NCBI GenBank assembly: GCA_033961575.1 | Contig: CM066736.1 | Location: forward strand, 83,104,852-83,168,851 | Origin: Aselliscus stoliczkanus | Taxonomy: Eukaryota; Chordata; Mammalia; Chiroptera; Hipposideridae | Length of the DNA: 64,000 nucleotides | Direction: 5' to 3' | Shown here: positions 33,925 through 44,045 of the stretch, piece by piece | Layout: every line of letters begins with the position of its first letter | How positions within the stretch are numbered: the first letter of the stretch is position 1 | Notes under the pieces: generated by a model | The model's input: only the letters and a program-made list of their open reading frames with translations | Database searches by the model: none | What the model was told of the DNA's origin: nothing | Position numbers and translations under genes: made by a program

Positions 33925-34010
33925 GCTGATGCCCTGGCCTCAAAGGCTGAGTAGGAATTCACCAGCAGGAGTTGTCTTTTGGGCCAGACTATGGATGGAG
34001 GGGGACAGAA
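33925..34010 (-). repeat. L2 scrap, antisense
   Basis: 'gctgagtaggaattcaccag' resembles the antisense L2 phrase for this region. Confidence 0.45.
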
Positions 34011-34044
34011 AGTAAGGGAAAAAAGGACAACAACAATACCAGCT

Positions 34045-34232
34045 CTCTTAGGTGCCCACCAAGTGCCAGGTATGGATTTTTTTATTTAACTCTTACTGCA
34101 GCCCTATGAGTATCCCCATTTTACAGCTGAGGAAACTGAGTTACAGGGAAGTTCAGTAATCACCCAGAGTCACACAGCTGGTAAGTAGCAGAACTAGGAT
34201 TCAATACCAAGCTTTGTTCCATAGGCCACCTT
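34045..34232 (-). repeat. MIR, antisense
   Basis: 'tatccccattttacagctga' and 'cagagtcacacagctggtaa'. Confidence 0.9.
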
Positions 34233-34244
34233 CTTATAAACATT

Positions 34245-34475
34245 AAATTTCAAATATCTGAGTACCTATTATTTGGAAGGCACTGGACAGCATTTCCCAA
34301 ATGTGTACTTGATTAAACCCTCTCAGCAATCCTTTGAAACCCTCATGCCTGTTTTACATGTGGGGAATTGGAGGCATGGAGCAGTTGCCCAGTTTGTCCA
34401 GCTCCTTTGCCTGGGTGGGGTTCTGACCCTTGTCCTGCCTGCCTGGTTCCAAAGCTCTCTCCATTGCAGAGAGAG
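34245..34475 (-). repeat. MIR, antisense
   Basis: 'tgagtacctattatttggaa', 'atgcctgttttacatgtggg' and 'ctgcctggttccaaagctct'. It lies head-to-tail with the previous MIR. Confidence 0.75.
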
Positions 34476-35234
34476 AACAGGGCCAGCCTCTCAGTTTCTA
34501 TCGGTCTTCTGCAGCCCTTGCTTCTTAGTGAGAAGGCTTCCTCGGTTCATTCCCCAGGCACCTTACACTAGAACCACTGCCTCAAAAGCTTGGAGATGAG
34601 GCTGGTTCACAGTCAGGCCAGAGGAAGTTCACTTCATGTGGTTGCCTCTGTCCTCATGGCAATGAGGCTGTCACACCTAGCCTGCCAAGACAGTGTCAGA
34701 CATGCGTGTGCTTGGCCGAATCTATTGGCGAGCTCTATTAATCACATTTTGAAAATAAAAAGTGAAATAAATCATGAGTGGCAATATTCTGCTTCCATAA
34801 AAACCACCTGCAGCTCAGAAAGGTAGCTGGTACCTTGCTTTCCTGAACCGTCACACATCCCTGCTCAATGCCATATATGTTAATATCCCTCCTTCGATGG
34901 ATAACCATCTCAGACAGGAACCCACAGATGCATGCAAAGTGAGTCACTGCTACACTGGCATCATCAAATTGAGGCGATGGAATTATCCTGGGCCTGCTGG
35001 GTGGCAGAGAGGAAATTACCAGCTATGGGCGTTTGCAAGTCTGTGCTTGTGGATGGGAGGGGATGCGGGAGGGAGGCGGCAGAGAGGACAGGACAGAGGA
35101 CAGATCCTCATCCGAGCACATTCACCAAATGTGAAACCGTTTTCTGGGCCAGGGGCATGATGGTCAGCAGGTCCAGTGGCCGGTGCCATCACTAGCCTGG
35201 GTGCACCTGAGGAAAGAGGAGAGAGCGTTTTTTA
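34476..35234. other. Unassigned; AT-rich patch at 34725-34800
   Basis: The patch ('ctctattaatcacattttga') is non-repeat. Two 87-codon plus-strand frames overlap at 34897-35195 without features. Confidence 0.4.
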
Positions 35235-35387
35235 GTGTTTTGATTAATATTTTTATCTTTTTCCAGTTACAAAAGTAATGCTACCTAAATGATTTTGTGT
35301 ACTTCTGAGGGTATAACATTTGAGGGCACATGATGCCCTTTGCCCCCTTAATGGTGATGTTAATTTTGATCACTTGGTTAAGATGGT

Positions 35388-35905
35388 GTATCAGTCAGTG
35401 TTTTCCAGAGAAGCAGAGCGAATAGAATATGAAAATAGATAGATGATGTAGATGTAGATATAGATATAGGTATAGATAGATACAGTTACAGATATAGATA
35501 CAGATACAGATACAGATATAGATATAGATATAGATATAGATATAGATATAGATATAGATATAGATATAGATATATTTAAGGAATTGGCTCACACGATTGT
35601 AGAGCTGGCCAGTCTGAAATTTGGGGGGCAGGCTGGCAGGCTGGAAACTCAGGCAGGGATGGATGCTTCAGTCTCAAGGTAGAATTCCTTCCTCTGGGAA
35701 ATCTATTTTTGCTGTGAAGGGCTTTCATCTGATTGGATGAGGCCCACCACAGTACTGAGGATAATCCCCTTTACTTAAAGTCTACTGACCGTAGATGTTG
35801 ACCACGCCACCCAAACACTTTCACAGCACCTCCATCTAAATGTTTGATTAAGTAACTGGGTAGTGTAGCCTAGCCAAGTTCACACAGAAAACTAACCATC
35901 ACAGA
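35388..35905 (-). repeat. LTR-like old repeat, antisense, with internal microsatellite
   Basis: Starts 'tcagtcagtgttttccagag', continues 'aattggctcacacgattgta' and 'gattggatgaggcccacca', ends 'aaaactaaccatcaca'. This is a common ERVL-like mammalian repeat in reverse. I cannot name the subfamily. Confidence 0.65.
35440..35574 (+). repeat. (GATATA)n microsatellite
   Basis: About 135 bases of gatata, gataca and gatgta units, purest at 35516-35574, inside the LTR-like repeat. Confidence 0.95.
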
Positions 35906-36114
35906 TGGGTTCCAGTTCTTCCCATTGCCATTTTTTCCTTCGTAATCAATGGGTATTTTACAGGGAGATAGCTCAAAGCGATGTAAATATCCTGTTTTTC
36001 ATTAAATCTCACCCCCCTCCCCCCGCCATTGATTCAGCACCTATTACTGATTCTTACTGGAATCAGTTTTTACTATGACAGTTTCACCAAGAGCTTTCCC
36101 TGGGAGAGGGGATT

Positions 36115-36310
36115 AGGGAACCTGGTTTAAGCCCCAGCTCTACCACTGACTTGCTCATGGGGCCTCGTCAAGTTACCTGACTTTCCCAAGCCGGGGTCCT
36201 CCGTGCTCACATAGGGGTGACAGTACTTGCCCCAAAGGCTTGGAGAGCTTAGAAAATACAAGCACCAACAGGACACTCCATCAATGTCTGTGGCCTTGAG
36301 GGCATTAAAT
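36115..36310 (+). repeat. MIR
   Basis: 'gccccagctctaccactgac' and 'cgtcaagttacctgactttc'. Confidence 0.75.
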
Positions 36311-36499
36311 AGACACACTCACACCTCAGCGGAGTAATGGCTGATCTTAGCGGGCATAGTGGGTTAGCAAAGTGACCTGAGACCATGAGGAAGTCCCCTC
36401 TGCAAAATCATCAGCTTCTTTATCACCCTCATCATAGGATGAAGTCTCAAACCCCACCGTTAACACTGACCCAGGGAACGTTGACCGCCTGTGACAGGG

Positions 36500-36640
36500 G
36501 ACATCACCTGAGCCCTGAGGGACAAGGCTTGAAGTCAGACAAGAGAGGAAAAGTATTCCAGGGGGAGGAAGTCGCATGGGCAGTGGAGATGGGTGGGGAG
36601 AGGGAGAGGGAGTGGCCACTTTGGACACTTGGGCAGGTAA
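36500..36640 (-). repeat. L2 fragment, antisense
   Basis: 'gacaaggcttgaagtcagac' and 'gtattccagggggaggaagt'. Confidence 0.6.
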
Positions 36641-36794
36641 CTCAAGTTTTCCAAAAGAATCACAGCGGGAGCTATTTGCATTGTTTTTATTTTTCCTGTT
36701 ACTACAATTATGATTATCATTATGATTCTCCCGTAATGTGAAGATACACCCTGTATACCCAGTAGAAAGCAATTCATTATTCCAAGTGAGAAGG

Positions 36795-37055
36795 GCATGG
36801 TACAGTGATGATATAATATGAATTCTGAAACCAGGCGGCTTGGGTTCAAATCCCAGTTCTGCCAATTTCCTTGTTGTAGGACCCTGAGCAAGTTAATTAA
36901 CCTCAGTAACTCAGTTTCTTCATCTGTAAAATGGGACAATAGCAATAGTGACTGCCTTGTAGGATTGTAGTGAGGATTAAATGAGTTCATGTTTCTTAAG
37001 GCCTTAGTTATCACCTGGCAGGCACAGAGTAAGTGGTGTATACTTGTTTGATGAG
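36795..37055 (+). repeat. MIR, nearly full length
   Basis: 'gggttcaaatcccagttctg', 'gtttcttcatctgtaaaatg', 'gtgaggattaaatgagttca' give one of the best-preserved MIRs here. The 172- and 159-codon antisense frames run through it and are artefacts. Confidence 0.93.
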
Positions 37056-37227
37056 TAAGATAGTATACTTCAGATGTTTATTCTTTGGTCAAAAACTTAT
37101 TATTCTCCTTTAAGCCACCCAACAGCATATTATTAATGCTCTTATTTATCTCCATTCTACTTACATTAAAGTTTATTTGGTTCCTGCTTTGAAGAGAGGT
37201 AGTCACTAACCTGCTGTCATAGAAAAA

Positions 37228-37420
37228 GCAGAAAATGAGAGCCAGAGGTTGTGAGTTCTGGTCCCATCTCTGCCATTACCCTGCACTGTGACCCTGGACA
37301 AGTCACCGTCTCTGTCTCAGCTTTGATTTTCCCACCTGTAAAGTGGGACAGTTGAGTCAGGTGATAGCAAAGAGTACTTCCATCCCTAAGCCCTGAGGGT
37401 TGGTGACCGGCATAGTGGCT
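37228..37420 (+). repeat. MIR
   Basis: 'gtcccatctctgccattacc' and 'ttttcccacctgtaaagtgg'. Confidence 0.8.
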
Positions 37421-37449
37421 TTCATTGCAGGGACAGGCAGGAGGCTGGT

Positions 37450-37675
37450 ATGCATCAAGCACCTACTATGTGACAGGCACTGCTGGGCCCTCTCCACACA
37501 TACTAATGCAGCTAGTCCTCACAGCGACCCCTTAGAAAGATATTATATTCTCACAGTACAGTAGGACATGTCAAGGCTCTGAGAGGTTTGGTGACCAGCT
37601 GGTCATCCCAGTAATAAGGGTCACAGCTAGGACCCCAGCCTGGGATTGTCCATTCTTTCCATTAGGCTGGGCTTC
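37450..37675 (-). repeat. MIR, antisense
   Basis: 'caagcacctactatgtgaca' and 'ctagtcctcacagcgacccc'. Confidence 0.82.
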
Positions 37676-37717
37676 CTCCCCAGTAGGTAGGTATTCAGCA
37701 AAGTTTTCTTGAAGGCG

Positions 37718-37762
37718 TGAGTGAGTGAGTGAGTGAGTGAGTGAGTGAGTGAGTAAGTGAGT
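37718..37762 (+). repeat. (GAGT)n microsatellite
   Basis: About ten gagt units with one taagtga interruption. Confidence 0.95.
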
Positions 37763-37814
37763 AAAAGCAACCTTGCTCAGTTAGCTTGGGGCAATTTCTC
37801 CTCTTCCTCCATGT

Positions 37815-38010
37815 AGCTCTACTTTGGAGCTAGGTAGACTTGGGTGAGCATCCTGCTTTTGCCTCTTACTAGCTGTGTGACTTGGGGCAAATTATTTAAC
37901 CTCTCTGAGCATCAGTCTCCCGGTGAATAAAAAGGGATAATTCCTACTTCATGCAACTACGTATGTTGAGGCTTCAAGAAAGAGCACCTGTGAAATATTG
38001 GCATAGTGAC
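37815..38010 (+). repeat. MIR
   Basis: 'cttactagctgtgtgacttg' then 'aaattatttaacctctctga'. Confidence 0.88.
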
Positions 38011-38829
38011 TAGAAACCAGGTAACTAAAAAGATACTAATAATATGACTTCTGTTTGTGGTTGTATAAATCAGTGGTTTTCAGATTTTGGAATTTTTTTG
38101 GAAAAGTAAAATTTCAAAATAAAAGTTGCCAACTTCGTAATTTGCTAAATAAGCCTATGAAAGAATCAGATTTTGATGGTGTGAACCCTAGAGGATGGGA
38201 AAATTCATGTTTTCACACATTATTTCTTTCTAGATTTCCAAACTGGAGAATTCTACCCAATGTTACACTGGATTTGTTTGGGGACACAGGTGACATGAAT
38301 TGCCAGGAAGCAATGACAGAAATGAAAATTCCAAATGAAACCAAATTATATTCATTGGTTTTACACTAGCTGTTAAATAGTTGAGAGAGAGAAAAAAATA
38401 GTGATTTCACCCTTTTGAACTGAAATTAGAGTGAATTGGTGGCTCATATTAAGTTGTGGGTTCAGTCAGGTAAATTGCAGAGTTTAATGATAAATGGTAC
38501 CTTCCTGGCATGTGCATGCATGTATCTATATATTTCATGATACAGCCTTTCAAGGCAGTTCAACCTTTTAAGATAGTTCATTTTAAAAAAATAATGTCTT
38601 CCTTAAGACTGTATACCTAAGACTGTAATGGCTTAGCCACTAGCTCCAGGCGCTATTCAGGTAGAATTTAGAACCTGCACAGGGGTGCTCAGCCCTGGGG
38701 GATTTTGTAAATCTCTCCAGCAAGGCAGCAGTTGCCCAAAGGATGCAGATGGGTCTGTCTGCTATGTCTTTCTCAACCCCCTCTGAACCTTGCAGTGTTC
38801 TTGTGCACAGAAGTTGCCTCACCTGAAAA
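38011..38829. other. Unassigned; possible hAT scrap at 38071
   Basis: 'cagtggttttcagattttgg' at about 38072 looks like a Charlie-type end, but no matching right end was found. The 104-codon frame (38055-38369) covers it and has no features. Confidence 0.35.
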
Positions 38830-38864
38830 AGAGTCCACTTCTCATTGTTTATCCAAAGTCCAAT
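38830..38864 (+). repeat. L1-like 3' fragment, part 1
   Basis: 'gagtccacttctcattgttt' fits the L1 region that precedes the part after the SINE. Short. Confidence 0.5.
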
Positions 38865-38877
38865 ATAAGTCCTTTGG
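38865..38877. repeat. Target-site duplication, left copy
   Basis: ataagtcctttgg, identical at 39060-39072. Confidence 0.95.
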
Positions 38878-39059
38878 AGGGCCAGCCGAGTGGCTCAGTT
38901 GGTTAAGAGCTCGCTCAAGAGTGCGAGCTGAGCTCTGAGCAACAGCAGTTCGATGCCCAGCCCGAGCTGAGCTGCCGGTGAGCTGCCAACAAGTGGCAGG
39001 ATGGCTCAGCTAAAAACAGAAAACAAAACAAAACAAAAAAAAACCCAAAAAACCCAAAA
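38878..39059 (+). mobile_element. 182-bp tRNA-derived SINE, short form of the multimeric family
   Basis: A sense-strand insertion with a perfect 13-bp duplication. A box in 'gtggctcagttggttaagag', B box agttcgatgcc. The body ends 'ggatggctcagct' and passes into an (aac)-rich A tail. Its head and body match the start of the 640-bp element (minus strand of 2424 to about 2265). It stops at the start of the second tRNA-like unit and lacks about 20 bases after the B box. A 68-codon frame (38732-38938) runs into it by chance. Confidence 0.93.
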
Positions 39060-39346
39060 ATAAGTCCTTTGGCCCAGTGATACTTTAATGGGTATAAGTA
39101 GACAATCATGCAAAGGTATCTGCACAAAGATGCTCCTTTGCAACACTGTTTGTCACCACAGGAGGACTGCAGCAACCTAAATGCCACTTCAGGGGCTGCT
39201 GGTTAAATCAATGAGGATTACTCCAGACAAGCAAATAGTGTGTCCCCTTTAAAAACAGGACCGGCCGGTTATGTATGTGGAAGTTAAAGAGATTGATGAT
39301 ATAGTTACATGATTGGGAAAGAGCAGATTACAAAGCAATATAAATA
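39060..39346 (+). repeat. L1-like 3' fragment, part 2 (starts with the right target duplication)
   Basis: 39060-39072 is the SINE's right duplication. 'gatgctcctttgcaacactg' and 'tgcagcaacctaaatgccac' follow an old L1 3' region. Confidence 0.65.
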
Positions 39347-39426
39347 TTGGGCTGTCGGAAAAGTTATGACGTTTTTTTCTATGTTTTTCGTTGCAAAAAT
39401 GCACCATGACTTTTCCGACAGCCCAG
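39347..39426. mobile_element. 80-bp mariner-type MITE
   Basis: Terminal inverted repeats share a perfect 17-mer, tgggctgtcggaaaagt, and match further with one mismatch (atg). The element is flanked by TA on both sides (39345-39346 and 39427-39428), the mariner/Tc1 target. It has no coding capacity and would have needed a transposase from elsewhere. Its layout and length match the MADE1 type, but the termini are a different mariner. It sits inside the L1-like copy. Confidence 0.93.
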
Positions 39427-39428
39427 TA

Positions 39429-39589
39429 GGTTGCATTTTTAAAAAAAAAGTGACTGTGTGTGAGCACACACATGCAGATAATGTCTGGAAGAATAACTAT
39501 GCAGCAAGATGTTACTTGTGATTCTCTGAGCAGTGGGGACACAGGGAATCCATATTATTTTCTTTATGCTTTTCTGTATTTTCAGTTAC
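39429..39589 (+). repeat. L1-like 3' fragment, part 3
   Basis: 'gtctggaagaataactatgc' and 'tgcttttctgtattttcagt' resemble the terminal 3' UTR of old L1. Confidence 0.65.
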
Positions 39590-39920
39590 TCCCAAAAATG
39601 TATTAAGTACCTCCTAGATAAAATCTTTGCTTTTGAGAAGCTTAAATCTTGTTGGGAAGAGACAGAGAATAAACAACTACACAATTAATTCCAAATGCTG
39701 ATAAGTGCTGGGAAGAAAATGAGATAATTTGAGAGAAACTAACTGGGGGAGAGGGAGACCAGCTTCAGCTGGGATGGTGAGGGAAGGTGGCTCCATAGAA
39801 GGGCCATTTCAATGAGATCTGAAAAATAAGAGAGAAGCACCCAGATGAAATCTGGGATCAGAGGGTTCTAGGAGGAAGGAACAGCTAATGCAGAGGCCCT
39901 GAAATAAAAAAGAATATTGT
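39590..39920 (-). repeat. L2 3' region, antisense
   Basis: 'attaagtacctcctagataa', 'gagacagagaataaacaact', 'gataagtgctgggaagaaaa', 'gaggaaggaacagctaatgc' follow the antisense L2 order. Confidence 0.82.
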
Positions 39921-40569
39921 ACAATAACCATGTGTTATTTCTGTAACCCCAAAAAAAAAAAAATTCAAATACCCATTTGCTGCATTCAAACAACCCAAGG
40001 GTACATCTGAATTCTCCTGTTCTGGAGGCCCAATCAGAGAGGAGCTGGAATAAGACAGGGGCCAATAAGAGTGAGGAGCTGAGGAAGGGGTCCTTCATGA
40101 GCCACCACTGAATAATTCTCTCAGAGGGGCATCTCTCAAGAGGCCACCTTCTTGTTCGCTTCACTTTACTTTAAGCAATTTTTCTTCCTTTACATTTTGA
40201 CATTTCTGAAAGCAGAAAGTGTCTTACAATCAATGTGTCACTCACGCATTGTGCTTTGTTTTCTTTTCTCAAAAAGGCTATTACTGAGTCAATGACGCAT
40301 CTTACAACCGCTGGCATCTTTGGGCTGATGAAATGCAGTGTGTATGCGAGTGATGCTAAGAGGACCACCCTTGGAAAGTGGAAGGGCCTGGGTGGAAGTC
40401 AGTGCTTCCTGCTAAAGGGGGAGCATTGTGGGGCCACAAGGATGGGCTGTGTCTTACAGATCTCTGTGCTCCCCTAGTCACCAACCACAGCCAAGCCCTA
40501 TTTAGGGCACCGGGGTACAGAAATGCTTCTAACATGGCCCTGATCGCCTCTCAGGGAGCAACTAGACAG
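39921..40569. other. Unassigned; holds a bZIP-like motif pair
   Basis: No repeat recognised. The segment 40220-40365 is a candidate regulatory patch (see 40285). Confidence 0.4.
40285..40299 (+). promoter_or_regulatory. AP-1-like TGAGTCA next to TGACGCA
   Basis: TGAGTCA (40285-40291) and TGACGCA (40293-40299) are one base apart in non-repeat sequence. The first is a canonical AP-1 site and the second is CRE/AP-1-like. Chance occurrence in 64 kb is quite possible for one, less so for the pair. Confidence 0.35.
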
Positions 40570-40800
40570 GGAGACAGGCCTGCAAGCAGTCAAGTATAAC
40601 CCAGCTGGATAAATGCCAGGGTGAAGAGAAGCCCTGAAGCTGGGGAAGCCAGAGGTGGTACCCTTATCCTGCTTGAATGGGTGGAAGCCTAAGAGCTTCC
40701 TGAAGAGATTACCAGGCAGACAAGCAAAAAGGGCATTTGAAGCAAAAGGATAGATGCACAAGCCAGTGTGCCTAGGTTATTGGCGTGGAACGGTGGCCGC
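40570..40800 (-). repeat. L2 fragment, antisense
   Basis: 'gagacaggcctgcaagcagt', 'gataccaggcagacaagcaa'-like words in the order of antisense L2. Diverged. Confidence 0.5.
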
Positions 40801-40918
40801 AGGGCAGGGTGTGCAAAGAGGGAACCCTCATCTGGAGACTGTGCTGGGCCTTGGATGTGTGTCAGAAGGATTGCAAACCTGGAAAAATGCTAAGCGAGGA
40901 AGTGGTATGCCTACTTAC

Positions 40919-41153
40919 CGTGTTGTCCAATATGGTAGCCACTAGTCACAGGCAGCTATTTAAATTAATTAAAATCAACTAACTTTTTAAAAGCCATGAG
41001 AGTACTTGAAAAAAAGTTAAATTAAGTTAAAAACTGTGTTCCTTCTTTTCACATGCCCAGTGTTCCGTAGCCACATGTGGTCAGTTGGACATATGGACAG
41101 TGCAGATACAGTACATATGTGTCAGGACAAAAATTTCTTTTGGACAGTGCTGC
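40919..41153 (-). repeat. MER20-type hAT element, antisense
   Basis: Bounded by 'tgttgtccaatatggtagcc' and 'tttggacagtgctg', inverted ends of this family. It contains 'agccacatgtggtcagttgg'. Non-autonomous. Confidence 0.85.
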
Positions 41154-41194
41154 TTTAGAATGATTGCCTGAGGATGGGTAGAAGGACAGACGGA

Positions 41195-41295
41195 AGAATA
41201 GCAATGGCCATAATGCTTACTCTGTATCAGGTACCATCTAAGTGCTTCACCTCTATTGTTCCTTGAACCTTCAGATTCACATACAGGTCCACTGC
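41195..41295 (-). repeat. MIR fragment, antisense
   Basis: 'taatgcttactctgtatcag' and 'gtaccatctaagtgcttcac'. Confidence 0.65.
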
Positions 41296-41629
41296 GGGGA
41301 CAAGGCTATGGGCCATTTATCAGCATTTTCCAGATCTTTTCTAACTCAGTTTTCTGGCTTCTCCTGTACTGAGGGTTCTACTGCCAGGCATTTTTAAAGA
41401 GGGCCTGGGAAGTGTTAGAACCTCGACCTTGCTGGAAAGGTCGCCATCCCATAGGTGGCCAAGGTGGCACTAATGGGAATCCTTTAAATTCCATGATGAA
41501 CACTGGGTGACCTTGCCAGGAAGTCCTTCCAAGTATCTAACCCAGCTTTCCGATTGATGACTGCAACTGTTGCCTATTTCTTCTGTTTAACTTTTCCCCT
41601 CAGAAAATGGAGACTCTAGCATAAAGCTT
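41296..41629. other. Unassigned non-coding
   Basis: No gene or repeat recognised. Confidence 0.4.
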
Positions 41630-41870
41630 TGTCTGTACTAGGTACTATTCCCAGCGCTTTCCATACTAACTCATGTAATTCTCATAAGAGCTCTATGAAT
41701 AGCTATTATTGTTTCCGTTAAAGAACTGTCTAAGTCTTGGGGAGGTGAATCAATTTGTACCAAAGTCGCAATTTGTTCAAGCTAGTAAGTGGTGGTGCTA
41801 GGATTTGAACACACGCACTGTCTGGCCCCGGGGTCCAGTTCATAGCCATGGCGCTATGTAGGCTTTCATC
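41630..41870 (-). repeat. MIR, nearly full length, antisense
   Basis: 'aactcatgtaattctcataa', 'agctagtaagtggtggtgct', 'aggatttgaacacacgcact'. Confidence 0.9.
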
Positions 41871-42059
41871 ATAAATCTTGTGGAACGAGAAGACAGCTGC
41901 TAAGTGTACTTTCCACCTGTTTTGGCTGGAGTGGTATGAGAACTTGATTTAGTTCCAGAAAACCTTGGCTGAAAGTTATGCCCAGTCATAACACAAATGC
42001 CTCACATTTGGGGGACACTTTATATCATTTTAAGAGTACTTTTCTGCCAGCAGTAGTTA

Positions 42060-42250
42060 TGGTAATAGTCGTTCTACAGTTACACCATGGTTTCTGGTTT
42101 ACAAAGCACTTTCATTTGCATGTTCTCATTCGGTCCTCACACCAGCCCTGAGAAGAAGGGGCGGCAAAGAGAATAGTTTATCCACATAACACAAGGAGCC
42201 CAGAAAAACGAAGGCACCTGTTCAGGATTACTGAGACCCTCTGGGATGCA
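42060..42250 (-). repeat. MIR-like fragment, antisense
   Basis: 'tacaaagcactttcatttgc' and 'tcattcggtcctcacaccag'. Confidence 0.7.
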
Positions 42251-42749
42251 GCTGTTTCTCAAGTTCTGCATCCGTTGATCAAGAGCCCCTCAGCCTGGTC
42301 AGTGGATTTCAAAGTCAAGCTAATGCAGGGGTTGTAAAGCCATGACCCTGTGTGCTAGGCCTGGGCATGCCAAGGTCAAGACACAGTCCAGTAGATAGAA
42401 ATCATTTCAGAATAACTGAGCGCTTCCACTTGCATTTCTCAGGTGTTGCAAGAGACACCAAATCCACAGCAAAACTTGAAGTCTGCCTCTTCTGTGTGCC
42501 TTCTATGGCACTTACAGAATCAGTTTCTGTGTCTCTTACAATATGTATGATGAAACTTTTTCATAATAATACTCTTTCATAATGAAGAGCATTTATAACA
42601 AATGTGTGTGGTTTAAAGAAGACTATCCTTACCAGCTAGCTTGAGACACAGCAGATGATACTACCTTCGAAGGCCTGTGGTACCCTCATTTCCTTCTCAT
42701 CCAGGTAACTGCTCTCCTGCAGTTATTCTATTGCTCCTCTTTATAGTCT
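42251..42749. other. Unassigned non-coding
   Basis: A 76-codon frame has no features. No repeat recognised. Confidence 0.4.
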
Positions 42750-43108
42750 GACTTATTCAGATCAGGCTGCTATAACAGAACATCATACACTGGGTAGATT
42801 ATAAACAAGAGACATTTATCTCTCACAGAGGCTGCAAGTGCAGGAAAAGGCACTGGCAGATCCTGTGTCTGATAAGGGCTCCTCCCTCTTGGTTCATGTA
42901 TGGCCTTCTTTTCGCTGTGATCTCACGTGGCAGAAGGGGTGAGTCTGCTCCATGGGGTCTCTTTTACAAGGGCACTAATCCCATCTTCAGGGCTCCACAC
43001 TCATGACCTAGTCACCTCCCAAAGGCCCCACCTCCAAATACCACCACATCAGGATTAGGTGGCAACAGATGAATACTGAGGGACATTCACGTTCAGTCCA
43101 TAATGTAG
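42750..43108 (-). repeat. MST/MLT1-type LTR, antisense
   Basis: 'atcaggctgctataacagaa', 'tagattataaacaagagaca', 'ggccccacctccaaatacca', ending 'attcacgttcagtccataat'. It is a solitary LTR with no internal region. Confidence 0.82.
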
Positions 43109-43459
43109 TCCTGGGACCACTTTTCCATCCTGTCCCAGCAACGTATTCTCCCCAGCTGCAGCCCACATGCTCCTTGTGCTCCAGTCCCTGCCCTGTGCCC
43201 TACATGCATGTAGTGTGACTTCTTCTGCAGAGTACGAAGGCGCCTGGAGAAGAGGGGCCCAGGACCCAGATGGAATCGTTTTCCACCTAAAGGGAGTGGA
43301 AAGTCAGGAACACTCGTGCGCACATTGGGACGAAAGGAGTAGTGTCCTTTGAAATTTATTTCTGGAGCAGTGCTTGCTGTCACTGTGTCACCTGCAGCAA
43401 CCCCCTTTACCATGTGGACTTCTAAACTGAAGAGGAGCTTGCGTAGATTGGGGTTTCCT
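43109..43459. other. Unassigned non-coding
   Basis: A 125-codon antisense frame (43093-43470) begins in LTR-adjacent sequence and has no domain. Confidence 0.4.
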
Positions 43460-43575
43460 AAAATTGTCATTTATTCTGCAGATATTTATTGAGCATTTAT
43501 TGTCTTCCAAGCAGTGCCATAGATACAGGGGTTGTGGTGGGAGATTTTCTAGCCTCAAGGGATTTACTGTCTAAG
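43460..43575 (-). repeat. L2 3' end, antisense
   Basis: 'gatatttattgagcatttat' then 'gatacaggggttgtggtggg'. Confidence 0.75.
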
Positions 43576-43800
43576 GGGTGGTCTGTTCCCTGTCCCACTA
43601 GCTCTGATCCCCCCTTTGTCACTATTACTAAACTACTCACCTTTAAATGTTGGGGTAGGGACAAAATTAGAAGATAATACGGAAGTGCTTTGGAAAGCTG
43701 AGGCCGATCCTGGCTGACATTGCTTGTAGGACACACTACCATTCCTGAAATGAGGTCGGCTGGAGCTTTGGGTACTCACACCTGTGGCTACCCAGGCCTG

Positions 43801-43814
43801 CCACTAGATGTCAG
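43801..43814 (+). promoter_or_regulatory. CTCF-like core, one mismatch
   Basis: ccactagatgtcag differs at one position from the CTCF core form ccactagatggcag. It lies in non-repeat sequence, followed by a G-rich 'gcaggagggggcagg'. Confidence 0.3.
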
Positions 43815-43884
43815 TGATGTGCAGGAGGGGGCAGGGAGCCAAGGATGTGAGCTTTTTGACAAAGTTGTGAGAAGTGCAAAATAA

Positions 43885-44045
43885 CGGCTTCCTGTGTGCT
43901 AAATGTCATTCTACGTATATTTGTTCTGACATTCACAGAAATGCTATGATTTAAGTATCGCTCACAAAAACTCTCATGCCCATTTTACAGGTGAGGAAAC
44001 GTGCTCAGCAAGGGGAAGGATCTATTGTAAGTGGCAGCCTCCCCC
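43885..44045 (-). repeat. MIR fragment, antisense
   Basis: 'catgcccattttacaggtga' and 'ggaaacgtgctcagcaa'. Confidence 0.75.

Noticed and set aside
35395..35592. Tyr/Ile repeat protein
   Set aside because: By-product of the GATATA microsatellite.
36347..36865. 172-codon minus-strand frame
   Set aside because: The start region is antisense MIR.
38072..38380. hAT element starting cagtggttttcag
   Set aside because: No inverted partner end or 8-bp duplication found downstream.
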